A stretch of 64,000 nt of DNA from contig NC_057925.1 in assembly GCF_018873765.1 (NCBI RefSeq), positions 43,121,010 through 43,185,009 on the forward strand, written 5' to 3'. The DNA comes from Telopea speciosissima (Eukaryota; Streptophyta; Magnoliopsida; Proteales; Proteaceae). The position numbers and the translations under genes were made by a program. Positions 23,057-34,433 of the stretch are shown here, in pieces (the stretch's first letter is position 1; each line of letters opens with the position of its first letter). The notes beneath the pieces were generated by a model. The model had not been told where the DNA came from, did not search any database, and saw only the letters and a program-made list of their open reading frames with translations.

Positions 23057-24653
23057 CTATCCTAAGAAGTAAGATCTCCACTGGCCTAACTCCATCTCTA
23101 CGGCGCCCACTCGGTCGCTAATCTGGGTAAGATCTTGGTTCACACCCGTAAATCCTCGTGCCACAGTCCTCTCCAAAGAGTCGAGGCGACTAAATAGCTG
23201 TCCCCAAGTGGTGGTATCACTTGTGATGTGCGGGGCAGCCAAAGAAGATGAAGCACTGGGGTGTCTGAATGAAACTGTGGATTGAGTGCCTATAGGAAAA
23301 TCACTAGGCATCTCCATATGCACATCCTCTACTCTCTCCTCAATAGGAACTCCCCCTGCAGCCCCCTCTGCCCCCATGGGCTGTGCTAGCTCAGTGCAAT
23401 CTAGGTGACCAAGCTCTGGAGAAAATGGTGGAAGCTGAATGTGCATCTTGAGAAGAGTGATTTGATTAATGTTCACCACCCTTATAGTCGAAGGCTCCTC
23501 GTCAATGAGTCGGACACCACACCGATGAAAGATCTTGATGAGCAACCTTCCAAAGAGTAAGTTCCCATTCCCGAGATTGTTGTGAAGATGTGCCTATTGG
23601 GAGTGACCCAAAATGCCTTGCCCAGATCCCGGCTCGAACGAGAGAGCGATGCGCGCTGGTTGGTGTGCAATAAGAAATTAAAGTTGCACCTTCCCTCATA
23701 AGGCGCCTTTTGGGGGATTGGCAAGCGCTAATCCTACAATTGGTATCAGAGCAGGTGGTTGCAAGTTCGAGTCTCCCCGGTGTCATGGGTGCTCTGTTAT
23801 TGGGCATGCATTTAGGGGGGGATTGTTGGGAGTGACCCAAAATGCCCTGCCCAGATCCCGGCTCGGGCGAGGGAGCGATGCGCATTGGCTGGTGTGCAAT
23901 AAGAAATTAAAGTTACACCTTTTCTCATAAGGCATCTTTTGGGGGATTGACAAGCGCTTAATCCTACAGTGCCATGGTATACATGATTGCATAGGGCAAG
24001 CATATCTGATAACCCATATATAGGCAGTAAGTGGTGAAAATCTACATGGATGAGAGCTCGGTGCGATGGCCTGCCTTCGGGGTGACGTTGTGACCACATA
24101 TCCGCAAAAGCACACGAGTGAAGGGTATGAATTCCAACTTTGACAACACCCTTTCATATGATGCTCCATTGGTGAGCATAGAAAATAACCATTTTCTCTT
24201 TGTAACTGAGAGGAACTCGGATGTCTCTGTCCTTGGAGAACAGTATCTCATCTCACCCTCGTTGGATATCTCCAACAATGCAGCCAGTTGAGTAATATTG
24301 AAGGAAATTTCCCGGCCCTTCACATAATTACTCACGATAAAGTCCTCCCCCTCATGCCGGTAGGCAAGGTTGCTGTAGAAAAGCCAAACCAACCGGAGGT
24401 AACACAAGCTGTCCGACTGAACCATAGGGAGCCAACCCAAGCCTTCGAACCTCTCTTGGACTTTGAATGCAGTTAAGTCCACTAGTATCACACCCCGCTC
24501 TTCTTCTATTGATCTACCCATAAACCATTCCCCATACCTTTCTTCCTCAACAGCATTTCGAAAGAACATAGGTTCAAACTCAGCTACAAGTGCGGGGCCA
24601 CCTCTTCCCCTACCACCCCTTCCTCCACCACCTCGACCTCGGGCTGCAGCCAT
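23057..24653 (-). pseudogene. Retroelement accessory ORF (putative plant transposon protein), interrupted by a TRIM
   Basis: The minus-strand ORF starts at 24653 with a Gly/Arg-rich head (MAAARGRGGGGRGGRGRGG), then a region with FEGLGW, LVWLFYSNL and GREISFNITQLAALL. That pattern is typical of the 'putative plant transposon protein' domain carried by plant retroelements, though I cannot confirm by search. The frame breaks near 24045 and is interrupted by the TRIM at 23595-23968. It resumes downstream (IFHRCGVRL at about 23530) and ends at 23057 after a heptad-like Leu/Val segment (LFSRLDSLERTVARGF) that could form a coiled coil. Function is unknown. It is not a cellular gene of known role. 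Confidence 0.6.
23595..23968 (+). mobile_element. Complete TRIM (terminal-repeat retrotransposon in miniature), 374 bp
   Basis: Two short LTRs (23595-23738 and 23824-23968, 144-145 bp) flank an 85 bp interior made of a primer-binding site (TTGGTATCAGAGCAGG at 23740) and a polypurine tract (AGGGGGGGAT at about 23814-23823). The target duplication GTGCC lies at 23590-23594 and 23969-23973. The 5' LTR begins TATTGGG where the 3' LTR has TGTTGGG. No coding sequence. I see no 5S rRNA homology, so it is not a Cassandra element. Confidence 0.93.
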
Positions 24654-24663
24654 TCTTAGTTAA

Positions 24664-26176
24664 GTGCTACATTTTAAGAAAAGAAATAAGAAAAAGAAAA
24701 GAAAAGAGTAAGTATAGGAACATAACAAGATAAATAAACAATAGGAAATAAGACAACATAATTGTATAGGAATGAGAGAATTAGATGGTTAGAAAATGTA
24801 GAATTTTAAGGAAGAGTAGTCAAATACATACAAAGAAACACTAAGGAGTCTTAGCAAGCCTAGTAAAGTTTAAGGATTCAATTAGGCAAGAAAATTTATA
24901 AGAAAGACGAAACAAACATTTTTACAAACACTTATTGTGCATAGTTTACTACACATTTAAGGTAAGAAGTGAAAGATATGAGAAAATCAATAAAAAAAAA
25001 TGAAAGGAATGAAAAAGCAAAATAGAAGGATGGTATTACATGTAATAGGAGTATGCTAGATTCGAAAATAAACAAGAAATGAACTAGAAAGGTCCATATG
25101 AGCATTCCTACAAACATGTGGTATGCACAGTTTTGTACATTGTACAATGAAGAGCTTGAAAGTGCTTGAGAAAATGAGAAAAAAAGAGAGGAGGATAGCA
25201 TGACATGCAAAAGGTGGATAACTAAAAGAAAAAAGAGGAAAATCTTAGAGAGAGTAGGTAACCATAAGCAAATACCCAGTCTTTTTTAAGGAAAAACATA
25301 AGTTAGGACAATGACGAGTTTAATCTTTGGGGATTAGGGTTTGGAACACTTACTTGAAGATTTGATGAGTGGATCTTGTGATTGAATACCCTAAAATGTG
25401 TTAGAAGACCCCTAGGAGAGTTTTTGGGAGAGTTGGAGGGTTTAGAGAGGGAAAGATCAAAAGTTGAAATGTTAAAATGAGGACCCAATTTCATTTAAAG
25501 ACCCTACTGTATCGCCAACTGGTCGATCAGTTGACCCAGTGGCTGAATCCGATGCCTGTATCCAACGGTCTAAAAAATTTTAAGGATGCTACTGTGAAGC
25601 CCTACGGTCGACCGATGGACTTGGGGTTTGAATCCGATTGATCCTAGGTCTGAATCTAATGGGCTAAACAATAAACAAAAAAATTTAAATAAAATAAAAT
25701 ACTATATTATACAATATATATATATAAAACATATATTGGTAAAATAGAATAACATAAATATAAGTAGGGAAGGATATAAATGCATGATTAAAGGAAAACT
25801 TGTGTACTTGTATGTAGATATGATGAGTTGTTGAATGATCCCTGTAATCATATTGCTTATATATATACTAGGTAAATAGAGATTTTAGTATAATACAATG
25901 TTTTATATAAGAATTGAAAATATCAGCGTGATATATCGTTGCGACTCAAATGAGTTATACGTTGAGGTCAGTCGAAGAATATGATTATAACAATGAAAGT
26001 ATTGATGATTTGAATTGTAAACTTGAATTGTTCATTAAGGAATAAAAGTATCTCCAATCCGTGCAATGGAACGATCGAATCTTGATGACTAGAGACATCA
26101 ATGTCATCGAATGAAGGGTGGAATACCTTCAATTTGATACTACCCGCATCAAAAGCATACTTAATCGGTGGGCGGA
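24664..26176. other. AT-rich retroelement-flanking sequence, no gene seen
   Basis: Poly-purine/AT-rich sequence 24664-25480, then 25500-26176. The second part joins in sense with 29078 onward once the solo LTR is removed, so it is probably the 5' part of the element that owns the gag fragment at 29229. Confidence 0.45.
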
Positions 26177-29072
26177 TGTAATATCCCGACCCAAGTACTG
26201 TCTTTTAATATTAGTTTATTATTTATTTTATAAAGTGACTGAACTGAATGGAAGGAGACCGATTCTACTGTATGATATTGATTGATTTTAGTAGGAGTTC
26301 TCTTGTAATTATGATTTTTACTTGTGTTAAAATAGTTTATGGACCTAGTTTATAATGTGTTATATTTTGGGCTTATTTGTGAATTGGAGTTAGTTTAAAT
26401 GAATTTGATTGGAGTCAATTTAAATGAATTTGATTGGAGATAATTTAAATAAATTTGATTGGAGTTAATTTAAGTGAATTTGATTGTAGTTAATTTAAGT
26501 GAATTTTGATTGAATTAATTTTAATCTAGCAATGGAACTAAGGGTATTTAAGTAAAAGACTTTAGCTAGATATTTTATCCTTGAGCACTATTAGATGTTA
26601 GGATTAAGTATTAGGATTTTGACATGATTTTTTGGGTATTTTCAAATGGAGACTTGATATTTACCAAAGTGCCATGAATTATAAATAATCCTTATGAAGA
26701 AGAAAATTCACACTTTTTTTAGTTATATTCACATAGTTAAGGAAGAGAAAGAGAAAAAAAATATAAAGAAGAAGGGGATTTTGCTTTGGATTGAACATTT
26801 GAAGGTCTTTATGGTGAAATTGAAGATGATTGAAGCAAATTTAGGGATGTAATTGAAGGATTTAAGGTTTGGGTTAAAGGAGTAATCTCCTACTTGAAAT
26901 CTAAAGGTAAGTAAGCTTGATTATGACTTTAATCTTTAAATTACAAGTATAGATCTATGAAATTGATTGTTTAAACATTTTGTTTAGGTTGTAAGGAAGT
27001 TATAGTTATGTTGATTTGAAGGAACCCCTTGATTTGAGAAGAGGATTGAAGGAAGAACACTTGAAATTAGGAGTTTTCCTTGAAAAAGAAAGTATTTTTT
27101 TTTATTCTTAAATTAATTGATTTAGAAATTATTTGATGTCTCTAACGGATTTTAAAGCATTAATTTAAGGGATTTCAGTAGGGTATTTCATATTTGGGAG
27201 CTAGGAGAAGAAACCCCCAAAGTTTGGAAATGGATGAATTTTTGATTTCTTGAAAAATAATGGCATGGCTTTGTTCTATAAATTGGTCAGTCTTGGAACA
27301 CCGAAAATGACATATAAATGGGATATTTTGATGATCCTTAGAGCCACCCAAAGATCAATTATAAAGTCGGAAGTATTGAAAGCATTGAACTGTAAGTAAT
27401 GAAACTCAATTATGTTAGGACATGTAGCTATTAAACTATGCATGTATGATTGATATTTATAGAATGAATGAATGTCATGCATTATGTTAGCTATAAATTA
27501 TGTAAAGAATGCATGAAAGAACATGAGTATATAAACTCAATACGAAAAGATATGATAATTATATGTTAAGTGTAAAGTGATTGATTGGAATGACAAGAAA
27601 ACTTGAATGATGGATTGGTAATGGGAACCTATTGCGAAGTTATGGTTGATAATGGTATAATGATCATTCTCTATATTTATGATAATGCAAATGAATGAAT
27701 ATTATGAATTTTACTAATGTGTACGATACACACATGATAGATTTAAAGTATGTAAATTAGAAAGTGGGTATGAGCACTCAAAATGAAAAGAGAAGCTAGT
27801 TATAAGTTATCAATGATAAAAATGTATGAATGATGATTGGAACAAATGAATGCTATGATTCATGTCAACTATGAACTATGCATGTATGATTTATATAAAG
27901 GATGCATGTTAGAATGTAAGTATGATGGTTCAACGTGATAAGAGATACTAATTAAGTATTATACATATGGTGAATGGCTAGAATGGTAAGAATGCATGAT
28001 AGATGGTTTGTGTGTGGGAAGTTAAAAACAAAGTTATGATAAAGATGATACAATGATTATCCCACACATAGTATAATGTGGATGATTGAATGGATACATA
28101 ATTACATAGGACTTCGAATGGACTAAGAAACGGAACAAATGTATGTGCCCTTGTTGTGCATAGAATTATGATATGCTCCCTATGTATCATGTACATGTTC
28201 ATGGTAATGTTAAAGTTAATTATGAAATGGTACATTTAGTATACAATAAATGTTCAAGGATAAAGAAAGAAAGTCAATTGATGTCCTTAGACAATAGACG
28301 ATTCGGTAAGGTATAAAATAGTGTCATAAGAGGCATCGAGGCTTCTACCAAGACACAATTCAACACTAGTGAATACCATACCCAAAAGTAAGATGAGACT
28401 AAGGTTAAGACCGAAACTGGATAACTTATGAATGGTTCAAAGAATGATAAAAATAATGTAAGATGCATGTTGCTCCAAGAATAGTTACAGATTATGTATA
28501 CGTATAGTTATGCATAATTGATTATCTTGCTTACTGGGCTGTAAAGCTCATCCCATTATTGTTGAATGTCCCATTATTGTTGAATGTTTTCACAGATCAA
28601 GAAGCAAAAGACAAGAATAAAGGATTAGTGATTGAGTAGGATCAATCGGGTAAAAGAGCAGGACCTTTTTCTATTTCTTACAGTTTGGATAAGATCATTA
28701 TTATCATTATGGATATTTTGACAATTATCTTATTGAATGTTTTATAGGATAACTGTAAATAATAGGGATAGATGCCACCAGGGTTGCTACCCAATGGATG
28801 GGTATTTGGGGTAGATATATGTTTACAAGGTTTAAAAGTTTTGTTTAGATGCCCCTAACCCATGAATGTTTCCGTTATGATTCTGATGGTTTTTGTGTAT
28901 CATGGATCTTTGGATGGATAACTATGATGGTGATGGAGTTTTAAAATTCATGAACTGTTTATGATCCATGCATAGCATGTTTTTATAAGAATGTTAAGTT
29001 TAACTTGCACAGACCCCAACTAGATTTGGTGCCATGGGCCCCATTAGGTCTAGTCATTTTGGGGGTATGACA
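26177..29072 (+). mobile_element. Long solo LTR, 2896 bp
   Basis: It starts TGTAATATCCCGACCC and ends GGGGTATGACA, with exact target duplication GCGGA at 26172-26176 and 29073-29077. No coding domain, PBS or second LTR is found within it. The ends and length suggest a Gypsy chromovirus (Tekay/Del-like) LTR, an inference. It differs in sequence from the 2981 bp element at 12871. Confidence 0.85.
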
Positions 29073-29228
29073 GCGGACCAAGTCCAATGCCTTAGATGGG
29101 GCATTCTAATGTATGTTTTTTGTTTAACCCAAGTACATGTTATTGCATCCATACTTTAATGTTATTGATGCATATCAAACTATTGTTTTAAATGCTAATA
29201 GTTTGATTCGTTCCCTAGCTGATCAATC

Positions 29229-29483
29229 ATGGTAGGACAACATCCGAACACTTATCAACAGATGAACACCCAAGGATATCCTAATGCGGCCTCCACTTCC
29301 AATCCCACAAATGTTGATCAACCAAGGAAGGATACGCATGAAAATCCTCTAAGCCTCACAGCCCAAGATGTTACTTCCATTGTAGATAACATGATGAACC
29401 GTCAGCAACAACAGATGCAGCAGTTTATGACCACCATGGCCAACCAACTTCAAACAACCATGAGGGAGGTAAAACGTGGATAG
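29229..29483 (+). pseudogene. Gypsy Gag-like N-terminal fragment
   Basis: An 84-residue frame with an Asn/Gln/Pro-rich head followed by a Gln/Met-rich amphipathic stretch (MMNRQQQQMQQFMTTMANQL) typical of the start of plant Gypsy Gag proteins. It runs directly into purine-rich tandem repeats, with no zinc knuckle or protease downstream. Confidence 0.45.
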
Positions 29484-29860
29484 AAGGGGGGGGAGAGAGA
29501 AATTTAATGGGAGATTTTGTTTCTTAATAAATAGGATAAGGGGAGAAATAGTAAGATTTACTCATCCAATATAATCATGAGAGAGAGAGATTAGAGGAAT
29601 TACAAAGCAAAAAAAAAAAAAAAAACATGGTTATGGGAGCTCAAGATGGGGAGATTATGTTTCCTAATAAATAAGATAAGAGGGAGATAAACCATGGATA
29701 GAAGGGGGAGGGGGAGAGAAATTTAAGGGGAGATTTTGTTTCCTAAATAGGATAAGGAGAGAAATAGTAGGATTTACTCATCCAATATAATTATGAGAGA
29801 GAGAGAGAGATTAGTGGAAATAAAAAGCAAAAAAAAAAAAAAAAAAAACGTGGTTATGGA
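29477..29860. repeat. Tandem duplication, period 218 bp
   Basis: Unit 1 (29477-29694) and unit 2 (29695-29860) share TGGATAGAAGGGGG, GATTTACTCATCCAATATAA, a GA-run and a long A-run. A partial third copy of GATTATGTTTCCTAATAAAT lies within unit 1. Confidence 0.85.
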
Positions 29861-30132
29861 AGTGAATGAAGGCATACCCAATTGGATGACAATTTCAGGG
29901 AGAAGATCCTGTAATTCTAGAGAAGATGAAATTCATATATTAGCTAGTCAAAAAAGAAAAATACAATGTAAACATAGATAAAAGCAAATTAATGAAAAAA
30001 AAATAATTGAGGCTACAATCAGCAAAGCCATCAGCAAAACAATAACAATCCTTCAATTACAATAATTTCACTTGGAAAGGGAACAAAATGAACACATCCA
30101 ATGACGGAGTACCTTTAATCAACAAATCCTTA

Positions 30133-30700
30133 AGAGAGGAGTATTTCTAGGAGAGAGGGGAGGGAGGGAGTTGTCATTTAGTCAAGGGGACTATAGTGGG
30201 TGAGCCAAAGAGGGAAGAGATAAGATTGAAGTGAGAGGGAGATTAAGTTTGAAGAGCAATGGGAGTATTATCCGAGAGAGGAGTATTTCTAGGAGAGAAG
30301 GGAGGGAGGCGTCGTTTAACTAAGAGCCATAAACTTTCGAGCAAGAGGGGATGAGTGAGAGAGGAAGGGGGTTCCCTGTTTCACTACTATGTGTCGTTTA
30401 CTTTTCTTTTTTTTTTCATTTTCATAAATTATTAATATTTTCTCTTGTGTATGAGAGGGATATTGTGAAGAGACGGAGTGCAACAGTGCAAGAATGCTTT
30501 TCTATTTTTTATTTTTTCTCTTTTTGATAAAACATTCCTAATTTATCTCAAGAGAAATTGCGTATGAAAGCCTTGAGAGGGATATTGTGAAGATACGGAG
30601 TGCAAGAATGCCTCTTTTTAAAAAAAAAAATTTCATTCCTATTTTCTCTCAAGAGATGCGTATGAGAGAAACAGTGGGAAGAGACGGAGTGTGTAAGAAT
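30133..30700. repeat. Two further purine-rich direct-repeat sets
   Basis: GAGAGGAGTATTTCTAGGAG occurs at about 30134 and 30276. A second motif, TGAAGAGACGGAGTG or close variants, occurs at about 30466, 30588 and 30675. The spacing is irregular, and a minus-strand or plus-strand gene is not visible. Confidence 0.7.
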
Positions 30701-31942
30701 GCATCTCTTTGTGAGAGAGAAAGATGGAAATGGGACTAAGGGTTATTTTGGGGATTGGTATGGGGACTGAAGGTTATTTTGGCGTTTGTAAAAATTGGAC
30801 CAAAAAAAGTAAAGTACGTTGCTTTTTTAATTCTTGGGACAATTACTATCACTACCCTACACTTTGCCTATATTTACTAAAATTATCCTATCTTATACTT
30901 CTTTTCTGAAACTACCCTGCTTTTAAACTTTTACATCTCCTTCTACCCTCGTGTTTTTAAATACCTAGATTGCCTTTCCTTTTCACCAAGTAACCTTCTA
31001 ATCTATTTAACTTACCATTCATCTTCTACTTTTTACTTTTTTTGTTTTTAAAATAGTAAAAAATGAAAGCACCCACCCTCTTCTTCTCTCCTCTGTTTTT
31101 TATTCCATTCGGTTTTTTTTTTCTTCTTCAATTTTTCTATTTAATTAATTTTTTATTCAACATTTCATCCTCATCGTTCTTCTTCGAACAGATCATGGTT
31201 CTAAGTATTGGTATCGTATCACTCGTATCAGGTGATACATACTGGTTTTGCTAGTCATCGATACCGTATCGGTAGCACGGTACAGACAAGGGGTACAATG
31301 GTCAAAAAACTCATTTTTAAAGGAGATTCAGGGGTAATTTTGCCTAATGCAGTCGATCTAGCCCGATACCGTATTGATTTTGCAGGTTACCGATACCCGT
31401 TCCGATACCATACACTAAAACCATGGAACAGATGGACTCTCTTCAAAACACCCCACTTCGTCTCTTTGTTCCTCTTTTTATTCAATTTATTTTTTACTAT
31501 GTTTGAAGAGAGTCGATCCGTTCCATGGTTTTAGTGCATGGTATTGGAACGGGTATCGGTAACCTACAAAACAATAAGATACCGATATGGTATCAACCTG
31601 GATCGACTATATCGGGTAAAATTACCCCTGCATCTCCTTAAAAAAATGAGTTCTCTGACAATTTTACCCCTTGTCAGTACCATGCTACTGATACGGTATC
31701 AAAATGGTATCGGTATCGGTGACTAACAAAATCGATACATCGCCTGATACGGGCGATACAATATCGATACTTAGAAACTTGATCTGTTTGAAGAACGATG
31801 AGGATGAAATGTTGAATAAAAATTAATTAAATAGAAAATTTGAAGAAAAAGCAACAAAAAAAAAATGAATGGAGTAAAAAACGGGGGAGAAGCGGGTTGG
31901 TGCTTCATTTTTTACTATTTTAAGGACAAAAATAGTAAAAAG

Positions 31943-33222
31943 CAAGGTTCTAAAACTCGGGTTTCGACAAGGTTTCAACCAGCCAGAAATCGAGTTCGTC
32001 TCGGTTTCGACTATATCTCGGTCGAAACCTGGGATTTTTTCCCATTGATTGGGAAACCAAAGTTTCGACCCCAAAAAAGGTTTTTTAGGTCTGATTTTTT
32101 GCAGGTTGCCTATTTTTCACATTTTAAACATAATCACTGAAAATGGTACTTGTGGTTATTGACCCTAGTTTACTAACGTACGCACTGATACAATACAGAT
32201 ACTAAAGTGGTATTATAAATTTATAATTAGTTCACATAATTATAAAGTACTTGAACCATGAATAATACATTGAATCCAAATAAAACATTAAGATGCCCCT
32301 CTTCAATTCCATGCGAAGTCTAATCCACGAGCAACATACCACTGAAGATTGCGAAGGCGTTCCTCCGAATGCACAACATACGTATCCCATGACATGTTAT
32401 GGGACCAATTGGTTTGATAGTCCATTACAAATTGGAAAAAGAAAAGCACAGGATTGGAATTTAATGTCAAACTCTTTATTGATCTCCCTAGCCCACCTGA
32501 GAAGCTTTTTGTCATACAAGGAGATGCCTTCATAAAAATTGCTCTCCTCCTTGAAATGATCCTCTTTTCAAGATCTGTTAACCCTAAAAAAAAAGCAAAA
32601 TCAACAAAACAACACAACATACAATTTGAACAATTACTGTGGAATAGAATAGAATAGAACCAAAGGAATACCAAGAACAACTTCATTTCTCCCAAATATT
32701 TCTTCATCAGATCCTTTTCTCCATTTTGAACCACAAATCTTTGGAAGGATGGACGACTTTGACCCAGAATGGAATTTTAACTAAAAGAAAGAAATAAATG
32801 AGGAGAAGAAGATGCAAAAATAAAGAATAGGAGAAGAAGATAGGAGAAGAAGATAGGAAAAGAAGATAGGAATAGAAGATAAGGCTGTCATTGGTTTGAA
32901 TGGGAAAAAGAAGGTAGGAGTTGAAGATAAGGCTGTGTAGTATGGTTCTGCCCTTAAAAGTAAAGATGCTTGGTCTGGGAATTATTGGCATCATGTTCAG
33001 TTCAGCTAAAACCAAGGAAAAAGCATGTTGTTTGGTCCTGGTTTCGACCATTTCGACCTGCTTTCGATTGAAACCGTTGGTTTCGGTCGAAACTAGACCG
33101 AAATGATCGAAACAGGTTGAGTGAAGGGATTTTTAAAAGTTTCAGTCCAACTCGTCTGGAACCTGTCGAAACCGAGACAACTCGACGGTTTTGACAGGTT
33201 TCGGTCGAGTTCTCGATCACTG
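31943..33222. mobile_element. Nested hAT-like non-autonomous element, 1280 bp
   Basis: The ends CAAGGTTCTAAAACTCGG and, inverted, CAGTGATCGAGAACTCG fit the CA(A/G)xG ends of plant hAT elements. The 8 bp target duplication GTAAAAAG is exact (31935-31942 and 33223-33230). Subterminal regions are full of TTTCGAC/GTCGAAA in inverted orientation. It lies in the right arm of the 30835-33423 element, whose arm is otherwise collinear with the left arm. Confidence 0.88.
32303..32760 (-). other. Unrecognised coding-like segments inside the hAT-like element
   Basis: The minus strand reads protein-like stretches in two frames: near 32750-32690 (NGEKDLMKKYLGEMK), 32560-32455 (NFYEGISLYDKKLLRWAREI) and 32435-32303 (NWSHNMSWDTYVVHSEERL, ending in a stop). 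A pyrimidine tract plus AG precedes the middle stretch, as at an intron end. The composition (Trp, Tyr, balanced charge) is unlike the flanks. I do not recognise the family; these may be exons captured from a host gene or decayed element protein. Confidence 0.3.
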
Positions 33223-33449
33223 GTAAAAAGTAGAAGATGACTGGTAAGTTAAATAGACTAGCAAGTTATTAGGTGAAAATGAAGGGCAATCTGGGTATTT
33301 AAAAATATGAGGGTAGAAGAAGATGTAAAAGTTTAAAAACAGGATTGTTTCAGAAAAGAAGTTTAAAGTAGGATAATTTTAGTAAATATAGACTAAGTGT
33401 AGGGTAGTGATAGTAATTACCCCTTAATTCTATTCTCGAATATCCATCT

Positions 33450-33830
33450 AAGGACACATACGGACAGCCAAATCCTAAATCCCTGAGTTCCCTAATCGCT
33501 AATGGAGTAAGGCGCCGCTGAAACTGCAGGTTCCGCTCGCTGCTTCGCTCTTTCCCTCGGTCTCCTTCCCTGAGTTCCCACGGTCTCCTTCGACTTCAGC
33601 TATGGTGCCGCTTGCACATACGGCTTTCTCTTTTTATTTCCATTTTCCTCATCTTCTCTCCCTCAAAAAACCTTGATTCCCAGCCCTAGTCTCACTTGCA
33701 TCTTTCTCATCATTTTCTTATAATCAGAACTAAGAAGAGAGCTCCAGGGGTCCATCACCGGGAATAAAAGAGAAGGGGATTCCCTACTATTGACGATCAA
33801 TCGCTCCAGGTACTCAAATCTGTTTTTTTT
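33450..33830 (+). other. Leader-exon-like sequence, no protein recognised
   Basis: C/T-rich, GC-elevated sequence (for example around 33512-33600) ending in a consensus-like donor CTCCAG/GTACTC near 33809. It resembles a plant 5' leader exon, but no recognisable coding exon follows before the dioxygenase exon at 34151, and the two have no demonstrated link. Confidence 0.25.
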
Positions 33831-34150
33831 TTAATTCCCCCCCCCCCCTCCCCTGTTGTTTACTTGTTGAATGAGTTATGGGATTTAATTTTAACCTTGC
33901 CTGATGGCTCTCCCTGAAGGTTTGAACAGAGATGAATTTGGAAAACCCACAGGAAGATGAATGTCTCTGCTTCCCCTTCTTTACCTCTGCACACCCTCCA
34001 ACCAAAAGAATAAAAACCATTTTCTGTATTTCTTCCCATTGTTTCCTTTTTTTTTCTTCCTGTTTTTATAATTGAAACTATTTTAGTCTTATTTTGGTGA
34101 TTCACTAAGTTTGGCCTCTCTCTCCAATTTTTTTTCTCGTTACTTTCCAG

Positions 34151-34424
34151 ACCAGTACAGATACCTCTTGTGATTAACGTTGGTGATGCTCTGCAAATTT
34201 TGAGCAATGGTCGTTACAAGAGTGTGGAACACCATGTTATTGCTAATGGAAGTAGGAACAGAGTTTCCGTTCCCATCTTTGTCAACCCAAGGCCCAAAGA
34301 CATGATAGGTCCTTTACCTGAACTGCTAGAGAATGGAGAGAAACCATTATATAAGCAAGTTCTGTATTCTGAATATACTAGACACTTCTTCAGGAAGAAG
34401 ACCATAGACTTTGCTGTAGTTTGA
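34151..34424 (+). pseudogene. Last exon of a feruloyl-CoA 6'-hydroxylase-like 2-oxoglutarate/Fe(II) dioxygenase
   Basis: After a pyrimidine tract and acceptor (TTTCCAG at 34144-34150), the frame gives about 90 residues: [14 protein letters not shown], then [19 protein letters not shown], then [11 protein letters not shown] and stop. This matches the C-terminal end of the plant enzymes that ortho-hydroxylate feruloyl-CoA to make scopoletin and related coumarins. The third iron-ligand His (KSVEH) and the R-x-S 2-oxoglutarate pair (RVS) are present. The HxD half of the iron site and all upstream exons are missing within the 8 kb upstream that I read, so the fragment is non-functional. The exon itself has no internal stop, which suggests a recent loss. 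The stop lies 9 bp from the next transposon. Confidence 0.85.
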
Positions 34425-34433
34425 TAAAAAAAA

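Larger units (their letters stand above)
30835..33423. mobile_element. Long-armed foldback/TIR element, 2589 bp with nested insertion
   Basis: Very long inverted arms: the left arm runs 30835 to about 31480 and the right arm about 31490-31942 plus 33231-33423, with the break made by the nested element. The ends read (G)GGACAATTACTATCACTACCC and, inverted, GGGGTAATTACTATCACTACC. The flanks TTAATTCT at 30827-30834 and 33424-33431 are an 8 bp target duplication. Without the nested insertion the element is about 1.3 kb. The arms contain repeated GGTATCG/CGATACC motifs. No transposase frame. An 8 bp duplication suits hAT, but the superfamily is uncertain. Confidence 0.85.

Noticed and set aside
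23595-23968. Cassandra-type TRIM
   Set aside because: The LTRs lack the 5S rRNA sequence that defines Cassandra.
29477-30700. Possible CRISPR-like array from regular repeats
   Set aside because: Units are long, tandem and degenerate, without short identical repeats and unique spacers; the genome is a plant.
33860-34207. 115-codon minus-strand frame opposite the dioxygenase exon
   Set aside because: It is partly the antisense of a real exon and otherwise intron-like AT-rich sequence.
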